From: Jacaranda mimosifolia
Taxonomy: Eukaryota > Streptophyta > Magnoliopsida > Lamiales > Bignoniaceae
Direction: 5' to 3'
Length of the DNA: 64,000 nt
Assembly (NCBI GenBank): GCA_018894105.1
Contig: CM032133.1
Coordinates: 62,001 to 126,000 of the forward strand
A program made the position numbers and the translations under genes. Position 1 is the first letter of the stretch; each line of letters begins with the position of its first letter. The notes beneath the pieces were generated by a model that did not search any database, was not told the DNA's origin, and saw only the letters and a list, made by a program, of their open reading frames with translations. Shown here in pieces: positions 24,215 to 34,869 of this stretch.

Positions 24215-26027
24215 ATGGCATGCCCCTTAGATCTACCGGATGGTCGCCGAAAAACCCATGATGTTGCCATTTGCTCATCTCAAGCACTATAGGAATTGCG
24301 GCAAACAAAACTTAATCAGCAAACGAACAAGGGGACTAACCTTCCTAAGTTCCCCGTCCCAAGAAATCAACCACTGGTGGATGAAAACTTGAAATTCTTT
24401 TTTATGGAGCCTGTTCCAATACAGCTGGGCACTATCTCGAAAGAAGATGGTCTATTGTGCCTAACCTTCTCGATGGAAGAAACCGAAAGATTGGCGGAAC
24501 CTTTCAAATACACACTTATAGGGAAATTTTTGCACAGCTACTCCTCCATAAAAGACCTAAGACATTACTTCAACTCCATTGGCCTAAGAGGCATCCACTC
24601 AATTAGAGTTATTGACTCTAAACACATTCTTATTAATTTGATGAGCAATGAAGACTTCACTAGAATATGGATGAAAAAAGACTGGTTCTTCTATGGATTT
24701 CCAATAAAGGTGTTCAAATGGTCGCCGAAATTTAATCCCAAGCAGGAATTACCTCTTGTTTCGGTTTGGATTCAACTCCTGGGTCTCCCAATCCACCTAT
24801 TCAATAAAGATGCTTTATACTCCATCGCCAAACTGATCGGAAAGCCACTCCACATCGATGAACCAACATCATTGAAGGTAAAAATTAGTAGCGCACGGGT
24901 ATGTGTTGAAATTAATCTGGCCATGCCTCGCAAGGAAGCCATTGTGATCAAGATTGGAGAATTTATATTTATTCAAAAAATTGAATTCAAAGACATGCCT
25001 AAATATTGTCAACACTGCAAGCACACTGGGCACAAAGAAAATGATTGTTTAGTCAAGAAATACACCAAGCCTAATCCCAAACATGTCGTGGCTAACAAGG
25101 AAGATAATGGTAAGATGCCAATTGTTGATGCTGCGCCAAGCCCCAAGCTTTTTTGTCTTGGATCGTGCTCCAATAGCCCAGCTGAAAATGAAAATGAGCT
25201 CATTTACCCAGCAAAAACTATTGAAAATAATTGTGTTATTTTGGACAAACACGGGGATGAAGAACAATTTGAAAAATCTAATCAGGAAAATAACTTTTAG
25301 AAAATGGCCTCAAATGTTTGAGAAAATGTCTCTACCACTATGGACACCAAAAATCTAGTATTAAATTACGTAGTAGGAGACAACAGCTTAAAAATATATG
25401 CCAATAAAAAATCAAAGGAATTTGCATCAGCTCCTGAGATGATAATGGTAAACAAAGACATGGCAAACATTAAATGCATGCATGGATTCATGTATGTAAA
25501 ATTCGATGGCTATTGGCAGCAAAATTCAAGAATCTACTTCCGCTCTACTAAAACCTATTGCCAAAAAAAGGGGGGAACCCCCAATAACCCAAGCTGATTT
25601 ATGGATGCCAGTTTTAAAATAAATGATAAATTCCTAAAGGGCGATGAGGTATACAAATAGTTTAATGTTCTTCTGAAAAATGTAACTCCACTTCATTTTG
25701 ATTTAAGGAAACCCAGTAGTTCATTCCTTGAGGAAGGAGAGAGCAACTTTAACCTAGTTAATGGACATGCTCCCAAGCCGTAACCCCCAATTGTCGAAAA
25801 AGACTCCTCGGCACAGGCCAAGGCGGTGGATCAATCAAATAATACCTAGAGAGTCTCACAAGTCTCAAGATCGCTGTCTCAATTGACGTCAAGGAATAGC
25901 AGCGTAAAAGAATCCTCCTATAAGCAAAGGAGAAATTGGTCTTTCAAACACAGTCACCAAGTCACATAAACTCATTGTGTGTAGCCTCTCAAGGACATTG
26001 GCACCTAGGAAAAGCATCAAAAAATGA
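24215..26027 (+). pseudogene. LINE C ORF1, DUF4283-like plus CCHC zinc knuckle
   Basis: Start chosen at ATG 24,215 (MACPLDLPDG), in frame with the long open stretch 24,296-25,300; one TAG (24,290-24,292) lies between. The open part shows KEDGLLCLTFSMEETERLA, VIDSKHILINL, WIQLLGLPIHLFNKDALY and a perfect C-X2-C-X4-H-X4-C knuckle, CQHCKHTGHKENDC (about 25,010-25,055). This is the DUF4283 plus zf-CCHC architecture of plant LINE ORF1. A stop at 25,298-25,300 and later stops (about 25,790, 25,847) cut the C-terminal tail. The final TGA overlaps the ORF2 start as ATGA. Confidence 0.87.
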
Positions 26028-26700
26028 TTGAAATGAATAAGATACTAATGTGGAATATTAAGGGGCTTGGTAACCCCCCATCCTAAAGGATGTTACATCA
26101 ACTTTGCATTGATCATAAGCCTCATATTGTAGCAATTCTCAAACTATTTATTAAACTTGACTCTCATTTCATGACTCGTAGAATTTGGTTTGGGAGAGTA
26201 ACTGCTAATTGTACTAACAAAATCTGGTTATTCTTTGCAGACAGTGTGGAGCATATGGTTATCCCTGACTCGAAACAACTCCTGCATGTTAGGGTCTCCT
26301 CAACTCATTTGCCTTCAAAGATATATTGCTAGTTCACGTCTACAAAGTGCTTTCAGAATGCAAGAAAGGTCATATGGAATGAAATTGAAAGCATAATCCC
26401 ATTTGGCAAACTGTGGGCTCTGGGATGAGATTTTAATACAACACTTTTCTCTAGTGAGGCTAGTGGCAACAAGAAGACCTACCTGAGCTCAATAGATGAC
26501 TTTGCTCAGATGCTATTAACATGTGGTCTCTCATATCACATGGACTAATAATGTTGTCTAGAAAAGGCTAGACATATATGTTGCATCGAATGCTTGGAGA
26601 AATATTTTCAATGTCTTTAAAGCTGAACATCTGCCACGGTGGAAGTTCGATCACTCCCAACTTCTTCTAACAAGTCAAAATTAGCAACCCATTAAACCAA
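26024..26700 (+). pseudogene. LINE C ORF2 endonuclease domain
   Basis: Begins MIEMNKILMWNIKGLG at ATG 26,024. DHKPHIVAILKLF aligns with the region that normally carries the catalytic Glu (REPF), which is lost here. RFNTTLFS and a degraded KFDHSQLLL block follow near 26,430 and 26,645. Stops at about 26,330 and 26,425 disrupt it. Confidence 0.78.
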
Positions 26701-26739
26701 AGGCATTCAAATTCCAAAACATGTGGGTGAAGCACCATG

Positions 26740-28520
26740 ACTTCTAAAATGTGGTCAAGCATGCTTGGAGCAGACCGGTGAAAGGGAAAGTATTGTCTAA
26801 AATGCAACAAAAATTATACAAAATCAATACACTCTTAAAAGATAGAATTATGAAGTATTTGGCAACCTCTTCTCGCCCACTAAACGGGTTGAATCTCAAG
26901 TGGCAAACAAACAAAAAATCTTTGATAAAGAGCCAAACAAACTGCACCTGGATAACCTTAATTTGGCCCTTGATAAATTAAATTTAGCCTTGGAAATGGA
27001 GAAAGCTTATCGGCGTTAGAAAGCAGCTTGCCGATGGCTCGCCCAAGGAGAATGCAATACCAGATTTTTTCAAGCATATGTCAAGAAAAAATTGGACAAA
27101 AACATGGATTCATTACATTTCAGTAGACAATGCGACTCTCAATAACCCATGGGAAATTACACAATTAGCAACCAAACACTTCAAGGAAATGCTCAGCCTA
27201 GGTATTATTCTTACAACCCAGGTAATCTTGATATAATCCTTTCCTTACTGCTATAGGAGGATTCGGAGTTCCTTTGCAACCCTCCCACACTGGATGACAT
27301 CAAGAATGTAGTCTTTAACATACACATAAATAGTGTAGCGAGACCAAATGGTTTCACATCATTATTCTGATCAGAAATGTTTGGATATCCTCAAAGATGA
27401 CCTATATGAAGTGGTCCTTTATTTTTATAATGGTACGACTTACCGAAAAGCATGGCAGCCACAACTGTGATCCTTATCACCAGTCTGAAAACCCCAATAT
27501 GTGGAATGACTACAAACTAATCAGCTTAGGTAATGTAATTCACAAAATCATCTCCAAGACTATGAGTACCAAATTAGCTACCATTCTCCCCAAGATTATC
27601 TCTCTAAATCAAAGCAGATTCATGGCTAGCCATAACATCACTAAAAACATATTGATGGCTCAGGAAATGGTCCAAGATATTGGCCTCCAAAATGGCGAAG
27701 GGAATCGTCAAAAGCTACCGGTTCTCTATGCTCATTAACGGGAACAATAGGAACCTATTCAAATCCACTATAAGGCTACAACAAAGCGATCTACTATCCT
27801 CGAAACTCTTTGTAATCACGGCAGAAGCATTCTCTAGGGGTTTAAACAAGCTATACAATGACAAAAAATTTATGTACTTCAAAACTAAAGGTGGTATCCT
27901 TATTTCCCACTTAGCGTACGCAGACGATATGATGATTTTTGTGAATGCCAAAATAGAAGGGATCACCAAACTTACTGACTTCATTAAATCATATGAACAC
28001 AACTCAGGGCAGTTTGTGAATATGCATAAAAGCTACATGATTATGGATAAAAAAAACACCCCATGACAAAATTCAAGAGGTACAAACTGCTACGAGTTTC
28101 AGGGTCAAGCAGCTACCTATTCACTACCTTGGAGCTCCAATCTCTAAAAGCAACAATAAGGAGTAATGTTTGACAGCATTATCTCAAAAATAAAAAATTG
28201 CATCATATCATGGGATAACAAAATTCTTTCACATGGAGATAGATTATTGCTTATTCAAAGTATTTTATATTCTATGCTAATTTATCTTATGTAGGTAATT
28301 CAATCCCAAGAATATGTGATCGATTGAACAAAGAAGTTGATTAACAAATTCTTCTGGGGATCCAATGATGCTTAAAAAAAGTTTCATTGGACCTCTTGGC
28401 AAAATACATGATTTCCATACAATGAAGGTGGTCTTGGGGTTTGAAATATTCAAGATATGGTGACAACATTCTCTTGGAAACTCTGGTGGATGATAAGGGA
28501 AAAGAAATCCATTTGGGCCA
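26740..28520 (+). pseudogene. LINE C reverse transcriptase
   Basis: Blocks in order: a pre-RT block CRWLAQGECNTRFF (about 27,030-27,070), ISLGNVIHKIISKTM, SLNQSRFMASHNITKNILMAQEM (27,600-27,665), LINGNNRNLFKSTIRLQQSDLLS and HLAYADDMMIFVNA (27,908-27,950; catalytic Asp pair intact). QLPIHYLGAPI and ILSHGDRLLLIQSI follow. The stretch normally carrying the first catalytic Asp (LDMxKAYD) is missing between about 27,690 and 27,725, an internal deletion that alone would inactivate the enzyme. Confidence 0.84.
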
Positions 28521-28539
28521 GTGCTACGTTATAAAAATA

Positions 28540-29870
28540 TTGTGGCTCGCTACACCCAATCTTCCCAAAGGTTTCCACTTATAACTTGGCAATTTGGAAA
28601 AAGATTAAGAAGCACAGTACTCCAATAGAAAATCATATTTTCTAGACCCTCGGACATGGTGAAATATAATTTTGGTTGGACCATTAGTTTAGCCACAAAC
28701 CCCTTAGTGATATTCTGCCAGATGATGGAAATCACATGCCCGTCAAAATACTTTTGGAGTGAATTAGTTTAGGACTCGAGCAAACTTAGATAGTTCGTCC
28801 GAAAACTTATTACTATGGCTATTGAGGAGGTGACATTCCAATGGGATCATCCCAACTCATGCTGGTGGAAATTGACTCCAAATGGGAATTTTTCCATCAA
28901 GTCCACTTGGGAATATATTCAAACCAAACAACATGATAATAGGCAATTCCACAAAATCTAGAGCAAACTAATTACCCCCACAATGGTTTTATTCAACTGG
29001 AGACTTAAGAAACGCTTAATTCCTACGAATTTGATCCTCCAAAATAAAAGCTTCTCCATCGTCTCTCATTGCCAATATTGCCATAATAGAGAAACAATCC
29101 AGCACGTCTTTGTTAACAATGAGATTGAGCAACATGTGTGGGACTTATCGGCTCCTTTTAAACAATTATTCATATCCGCAATATCATTTCTCTACTAATC
29201 TTCTGGTTTGTGTGGTGTGGTCACAATGACGCTAAATACCACAACAAACCTATGGATAAGGTAAAAATCATATGGCAGGTACAACAATACTTAATCAATC
29301 TCCACAAGACCAATATCATGGCTAGAACCCACTGGAAGAGAGACAGCCACGCTACTGCTCACCTGGGGATCAACTTGCTACCACCAATCTCCAAGGCATG
29401 GAAAGTCATCACATGGCACAAATCGAAACCCGGTTGCATTAAGCTTAATACCGATGGTGCTTTGAAATGCAATCCAGGCATTGCTCGAGTCGAATGAGCT
29501 ATCCGAAATGACCATGGTGATGTGATCCTCGCTTTTCAAGTTTACCTTGGGCACACGAATAATGTCATGGCTGAGCTTCATGGTCTCTTGAGGGGGTTGC
29601 AAATATGCAAACAGATGGGAATGAAGAAAATTTGGATCAAAGTTGATGCTACTTACATTCTCAACATCATGAATGCCAACTTCAATGGGCCACGGTACTC
29701 CAAACACATCACTATGCATATCAAGGAAACCGTAGATACCATGCAAATCAAGATGACACACATCTATCGTGAAAGAAATCAACTTGCCAACTACTTTGCT
29801 AACAGAGCATGCGTATAAAAAACATCCAAGATTTTCCAGGGTAAAGATCTCAATAGTGTGGTAAATGGAA
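28540..29870 (+). pseudogene. LINE C RT-C zinc-binding region and RNase H domain
   Basis: Zinc-binding-type text SHCQYCHNRETIQHVFVN lies at about 29,067-29,120. RNase H at about 29,420-29,815 shows KLNTDGALKCNPG, NNVMAELHGLLRGL, IWIKVDATYIL and KMTHIYRERNQLANYFAN. All three acidic positions (TDG, AEL, VDA) are present. A TGA at 29,497-29,499 interrupts it. Confidence 0.86.
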
Positions 29871-29899
29871 TTATTAGAGCATAAAGATATAGATTACCC

Positions 29900-30821
29900 T
29901 ATATTAGATCCCACCAATTCTTGACTAGGCTGCTAGGATCTCTATATGGACTTGGGCTGGAGGTAGCTTTGTACACCTTGGGTATAATCTCTCAAGGGGC
30001 CAATGAAATCCATACACACTAAGCCTCAGGCAGTTGGTCATGCAAGCATTGGGCCATCGGGAAAAGATACTGGGCTACAACGCAAGGCGTTTGTTGCTGG
30101 GCTGGCTAATCTAGGATTAGCCAGATTTGAGGGGGCCTCGCCCATTGGGCCTTGACAAGACGCTGGGCCTTATGATTTGGGCTCAATATCTAGATCATAT
30201 TTGGTTCATTTAATAATTATCTTTGCAGAGCCTCATAACTAGATCTAGAACATAGTCTGGAGCGCAGGCCGTGGCGTGATGGGCCTCAAGCTAGATCGAA
30301 GCCTATGGCATGCTGGGCCACCTGGTTGGCACCCACGTCAGCTGCATTAGGTTGGAATACTAGGACTTAGTGCGTTGGTCTACTGGGCAAACATGGATTA
30401 GGCTGGCACACTGGACTTCGATGCGTTCAGCCGCTGTAGAGCCCTTAGGCCTCAAACTTGGGCACACTAGGCAACAGACGACTGGGTCTTCCCCCCTTGG
30501 GCCCATTAGACCACTAGCAGATCGACTGGTAAACATTGAGAAATAATCTCCAAAATTATACCCAGTAGGACCCGAACCTCTTCCAAAGACAGCCTGTATC
30601 AAGCTTCAAACTAACTTGGCTACAACCGATATAAGTTGGAAAACATATGTTCATGAATTTTTATTCTCTTTGCTCACAATATTCGATAATACTCTCAAGC
30701 TACCTCATGTACTCTTTGCTTATTAGACTTTATTACACTAGCTATACGCCAAAGATATTGTACTTTACCTGATTTAGATTTAATAAAATTAGATAGGGGC
30801 AGCCTAAGCCTCTATTCTTCC
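29900..30821 (+). other. LINE C 3' UTR with TGGGCY cluster and conserved 3' end
   Basis: GC content rises and TGGGCY/GGGCC motifs recur about 15 times between 29,950 and 30,510. The tRNA-like module follows at 30,561-30,630. AATAAAAT and AGGGGC...GCCTCT stand just before the poly-A (30,782-30,820). Confidence 0.7.
30561..30630 (-). other. tRNA-like module, antisense in LINE C 3' UTR (best copy)
   Basis: On the - strand TAGCCAAGTTAG matches the A-box consensus at 11 of 12 positions and GGTTCGGGTCC matches the B box at 10 of 11. The A-to-B spacing is the same as in the LINE A copy. The module lies about 190 bases before the poly-A. Confidence 0.6.
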
Positions 30822-30829
30822 TAAAAAAA

Positions 30830-30935
30830 CCTTAAACACTTACTCTAAACCCTAAACCCTTAAACCTAAAACCTTTGCTCTGAACACTAAACCCTAAAAT
30901 CTTAAATCTTAAACCTTAAACCTTAAGTCTTTGCT
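30830..30935 (+). repeat. Degenerate telomere-like tract between LINEs C and D
   Basis: Starts CCTTAAACACTTACTC directly after LINE C poly-A and continues with AAACCCTAAACCC and CTTAAA variants up to the truncated start of LINE D. Confidence 0.8.
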
Positions 30936-30994
30936 CACTTGAAAAAGGATAATGCAGTACTACCCCAGCAATAGGAGAAGACTACATTGAGGAG

Positions 30995-31234
30995 GTGCCC
31001 CAAGACTCGCAATTAGAGGAAGCCTCAATGGATATAAGCTTAAGTAAAGAATCTAATTCCACATGGAACCCATCGAAGACATCTCGGTCTGAAACATCAA
31101 GCACATCTGGTGCTAATAGTGGCAAGGGGACTGCCAACAAACAATGTGGAACCTATAATGGAATAACCTCTAAACCACATAAAATCATAAATCGGTTCCT
31201 TTCAAGATCATTAGCCCCTAGGAAAGAAAAATAA
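30995..31234 (+). pseudogene. LINE D ORF1 C-terminal tail
   Basis: A Ser/Thr-rich tail, KESNSTWNPSKTSRSETSST, ends in LAPRKEK and double TAA stops (near 31,232), comparable to the tails of LINE B and C ORF1. Here the ORF2 ATG (31,245) follows after a short gap and does not overlap the stop. Confidence 0.65.
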
Positions 31235-31244
31235 TAACATTTAA

Positions 31245-31910
31245 AATGATCAAGATACTAATGTGGAATATTTGGGGCATAAGTAACACCCCTTCCAAAA
31301 GGATGTTGCACTAGTTGTGCATTGATCACAAACCATGTATCTTGTGGCTATCATGGAACCCTTCATTGCTTTGGAATCTCGCTTCATGGCCAGAAGATTT
31401 AGCTTCCATCAAGTTATCTCCAACTACACTAATAAGATTTGGTTATTCCTTGTAGATGGTTTCGACCATATGGCTATTTTGGACACGGAACAGCTATTAC
31501 ATATTAAAGTAGCATCTGTCAACCTTTATAGGGATATTTTCTGCTTGTGTATATACCAAGTGCTCTTGTTCAAATAGATAGACTCTATGGGAAGATATTA
31601 GGAGTATCGCTCCTCAAGATTAGCCTTGGGTGCTTGGTGGCGACTTCAACACAACATTACATGCTAGTAAGGCCTAGGGGAACAAATGCGCTGACCTCAA
31701 ATCCATGGATGATTTTGCCTATATGATTATTGATTGTGGCCTTCCTAATATTGGATTTATATGCTGTGAATATACTTGGACAAACAATTCAGTTAGGAAG
31801 AGATTGGATAGATTCATGATCTCTAATACTTGGATGGATTTATTCAAAAGCCCTAAAGTTGAGCATCCTAAAAGATGGAAATCTAACCATGCCCTTTTCC
31901 TCCTCAACAA
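31245..31910 (+). pseudogene. LINE D ORF2 endonuclease domain
   Basis: MIKILMWNIWGIS starts it. MYLVAIMEPF carries the catalytic-Glu block, VLGGDFNTTL (about 31,630-31,660) the GDFN block with Asp intact, and WTNNSVRKRLDRFMIS plus KSNHALFLL the C-terminal blocks, with Asp of the SDH motif changed to Asn. Stops lie near 31,313 and 31,575. Confidence 0.8.
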
Positions 31911-32233
31911 CTAGGATCAATCTCGAAGAACTCCAGCAGAATTCAATTTCCAAAATATATAGCCTTGCCACCATGAATTTAAAGTATCTATATAATGAGT
32001 TTGGTCTATGCCAGTTAAGGGCAAGGGTATTCATAAACTACAGCAGAAACTTTACAAAGCAAAATTTCAACTTAAGCGATGGAATCGAGATATTTTCGGC
32101 ATCAAATTCTCCACTATCAAGAAGGTAGATTCTTAGGTAGCACAAGCTCAAAAGGACTTTGATAGCAAGTCCTCAGATCTATGCCAAATTGAACTCCAAA
32201 ATTCAATTATCAAGCTAGAGGAAACCCTAGCCA

Positions 32234-33700
32234 TTGAAGAAGAATATTAGCGCCAAAAAGCAGCCTGCAAATGGATTATTGAAGGGGAATGCAGTACCAA
32301 ATATTTTCAGGCACTCATCAAGAAAAAGAGAGCTCAGGCACGGGTTCATCAAATTACCGAGAATGGCAACATCATTACTGATCCCTCAAGAGATCCAAAG
32401 CCTAGGTAACTTTAAATTGTGTGAATCCTCTTTAGATATGATAAATACTACTCTCGCACAGGACGATGCCGAATTGTTATGCAAACCCCCAATAATAGAA
32501 GAGATCCAAAATGATATTTTTGGCATCCAACCCAAAAATATTGTCGAACCAAATGGCTTTACATCTCTATTTTTTCAAACATGCCAGGACACGATCAAGG
32601 AAGATCTCCTAGAAGCTGTTAAGGATTTTTTGGATGGAAACCTACTGCCCAGGAACTTCAAAGCCACCACATTGGTGCTTATACCCAAAGTGGTCAACCC
32701 TTTTATAGGGAACGAATTTAGACCTATAAGCTTATGCAACGTTGTTCATAAAATCATCACTAAGGTTATGAATAGTATGTTAGCGATGATACTCCCTAAA
32801 ATTATTTCTCTCAACCAAAACGGCTTCGTGGCTAGCCGAAACGTAGCAAAGAATGTGTCAATGGCACATGAGATAGTTCACAATATTAGAGTTAATTCGG
32901 GCGATAGCAACATGATAATCAAATTATACATAGCCAAGGCCTATGATTGGCTCAATTAGAATTTTTTAAATATGGTTATGCGCAAATTTGGATTTCCAAA
33001 AAAATGGATTCGACTTATTCAACAGGCTATTGAAAATTGTTGGTTTTCTATTTTGCTTGATAGAGAAAACAGAGAGCTCATTAAATCCACATGGGGTCTT
33101 AAACAAGGCGACCAGTTATCACTGAGGTTGTTCACCATCGCAGGGAAAGCATTCTCAAAAGGCCTTAATAAGCTATTTCATGATAACTCAAAGTTGATTT
33201 TCAAAACAAAAAATAATTATCATATCTCCTATTTAGCCTACACCGATGACATGATGATCTTCACATCTACAAGGAAAGAGGGCTTGATCAAACTTATGCA
33301 ATTTATCACTCATTACAAAAGGAGATTGGGACAGTTAATAAATGCCAATAAAAGCACCATAGTCTTTGACCCTAAAGCTCCCAGTAATCTATTACAGGAA
33401 GTGCTAACCATCACCGACTACATCATCAAATAATTCTCGATTCAATACCTCGGAGCCCTGTTGTATAAAGGAAATAAAAAGGGTGTTCTCTTTGACAACT
33501 TGATTGAGAAGATCAAACAATGATTTGTAGAATGGGAGAACAATAACCTAGCCCATGGAGGTAGACTAACCTTAATTAAAAGTACCATTTATTTTATGCT
33601 GGTTTATCTTATGCAAGTACTTCAACCTCTAAATTATTTGGTAACACGAATAGAGAAGACTATCAATCAATTCTTTTTGGGGTTCCTCTGACAATCAAAA
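32234..33700 (+). pseudogene. LINE D reverse transcriptase
   Basis: An open stretch of 241 codons (32,234-32,959) shows CKWIIEGE-like text upstream, VEPNGFTSLFFQTC, TLVLIPKVVNP, PISLCNVVHKIITKVM, SLNQNGFVASRNVAKNVSMA and IKLYIAKAYDWLN, where the usual KLDMxKAYD Asp is Tyr. The next stretch (32,972-33,433) has FPKKWIRLIQQAIENCWFS, STWGLKQGDQLS and YLAYTDDMMIF, so YADD reads YTDD. The RT-fold is clear but inactive. Confidence 0.86.
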
Positions 33701-34139
33701 GAAAATACATTGGACATCCTAGCAAAATGTGTGCTTCCCTTAAGATGAAAATGGATTTGGTGTTAGAAACTTTAGAGACATGGTGGAAGCATTTTCGATC
33801 AAGCTTTAGTGAATATTAAATAACCAAAAATCCCTATGGGCGCAAGCCATCACTCATAAATACTATGGCCTACTACACTCTAGAGCAATAAAGATTTCGA
33901 TTCATGATCCGACCACCTGGAAATGTATAAAAAAGATTGAAATTGCTGCTGAAAGTAACACGTTCAAGACACTGGAAACTAGGAATGTTTCATTCTTGTA
34001 TGATAATTAGCTAGGGGAAAAGCCTTTATGCAATTTGATTCCAAATGATAGAAACCACCATCATGTTCAATATTTTTGGAATAGGCCAAACTAGAACACA
34101 GAGAAACTTAGAAAATTTATCCCAAATCATTTTGCTCAA

Positions 34140-34520
34140 TTAATTGATGATGTTCATTTTGATAGAAGTCAACCAGATGCATGTTGGTGGAAACTGACAC
34201 CGAATGGTGGCTTCTCCACCAAGACAGCTTAGGAGCATATTAGATTAAAGAAGGAGTACTCCTTAGAGGTAGGCAGATTGTGGTCCAAATATATAACACC
34301 CACAATGTCAATTTTCAACTAAAGAATGTGGAAGAAGTTCTTGCCTCTTGATACCATTCTTCAATCTAAAGATATATCCCCTGCTTCACGTTGCCAGTGC
34401 TGCAACAACCTTGAAATAATAGAGCATGTGTTCATCAATAGATGGACTGCTCAACACATTTGGCGACACTATGGTATGATTTTTGATATTAATCTCAATC
34501 ACAATAGTAATACTAAGCAA
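34140..34520 (+). pseudogene. LINE D RT-C zinc-binding region
   Basis: CWWKLTPNGGFSTKTA and SRCQCCNNLEIIEHVFINRWTA match the Cys/His-rich C-terminal part of plant LINE ORF2. A TAG near 34,320 interrupts it. Confidence 0.75.
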
Positions 34521-34595
34521 ACAGTCTAGGTATGGAACACCTCAACCCCAACTAAATCTTTACATATTCGACACTTAATCCCCATGCTAATCCAT

Positions 34596-34757
34596 TTGCA
34601 AAATTTTTGCTTGGTTGGTTGTGCATGCTTTGTTAGCAAGATAATCAGCCACTTGGTTTCTTTATGGTATATGTGTGATATTTTAACTTCCACTGCTTTC
34701 ATGAGTTGTTTGATTTGAGTTATGACATGCTTAGCATACCACGACGCTTGAGTATGG
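34596..34757 (-). pseudogene. Inverted fragment of LINE RNase H inside LINE D
   Basis: Read on the - strand, YAKHVITQIKQLMKAVEVK then ISHIYHKET and VADYLANKAC matches the RNase H C-terminal part of LINE C. The rest of the element is on the + strand. Confidence 0.7.
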
Positions 34758-34828
34758 TACTTTATTTATTTTGATCTAATAAAATTGGATAGGGGCAGCC
34801 TAAGCCTCTATTTTTCTTTTAAAAAAAA

Positions 34829-34869
34829 CCTTAAATGTGTGCTCTGAACCCTAGTACCCTAAACCCTAA
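34829..34869 (+). repeat. Telomere-like tract after LINE D
   Basis: CCTTAAATGTGTGCTCTGAACCC leads into two CCCTAAACCCTAA-type units. Its start resembles the sequence right after LINE C poly-A. The PDH arm homology begins immediately after it. Confidence 0.75.

Larger units (their letters stand above)
24023..30829 (+). mobile_element. LINE C, nearly full-length L1-like element
   Basis: The most complete LINE here. A CT-rich 5' UTR (24,025-24,110) precedes ORF1 (ATG 24,215) and ORF2 (ATG 26,024), followed by a 3' UTR and short poly-A (30,822-30,829). It has ORF1 with intact zinc knuckle, endonuclease, RT with an intact ADD motif, zinc-binding region and RNase H with intact acidic residues. ORF2 is nevertheless broken by several frameshifts and stops. 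The 3' end (30,782-30,820) matches LINEs B and D. Confidence 0.9.
30936..34828 (+). mobile_element. LINE D, 5'-truncated L1-like element with internal inversion
   Basis: Begins in the C-terminal tail of ORF1 (about 30,990-31,234), then endonuclease (31,245-31,910), RT (about 32,230-33,700), zinc-binding region (about 34,170-34,450), a short inverted piece of RNase H (about 34,596-34,757), and the family 3' end (34,778-34,816) with poly-A (34,821-34,828). Most of RNase H and the G-rich 3' UTR are missing. 5' truncation is typical of LINE insertions; the inversion near the 3' end is not. Confidence 0.87.
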
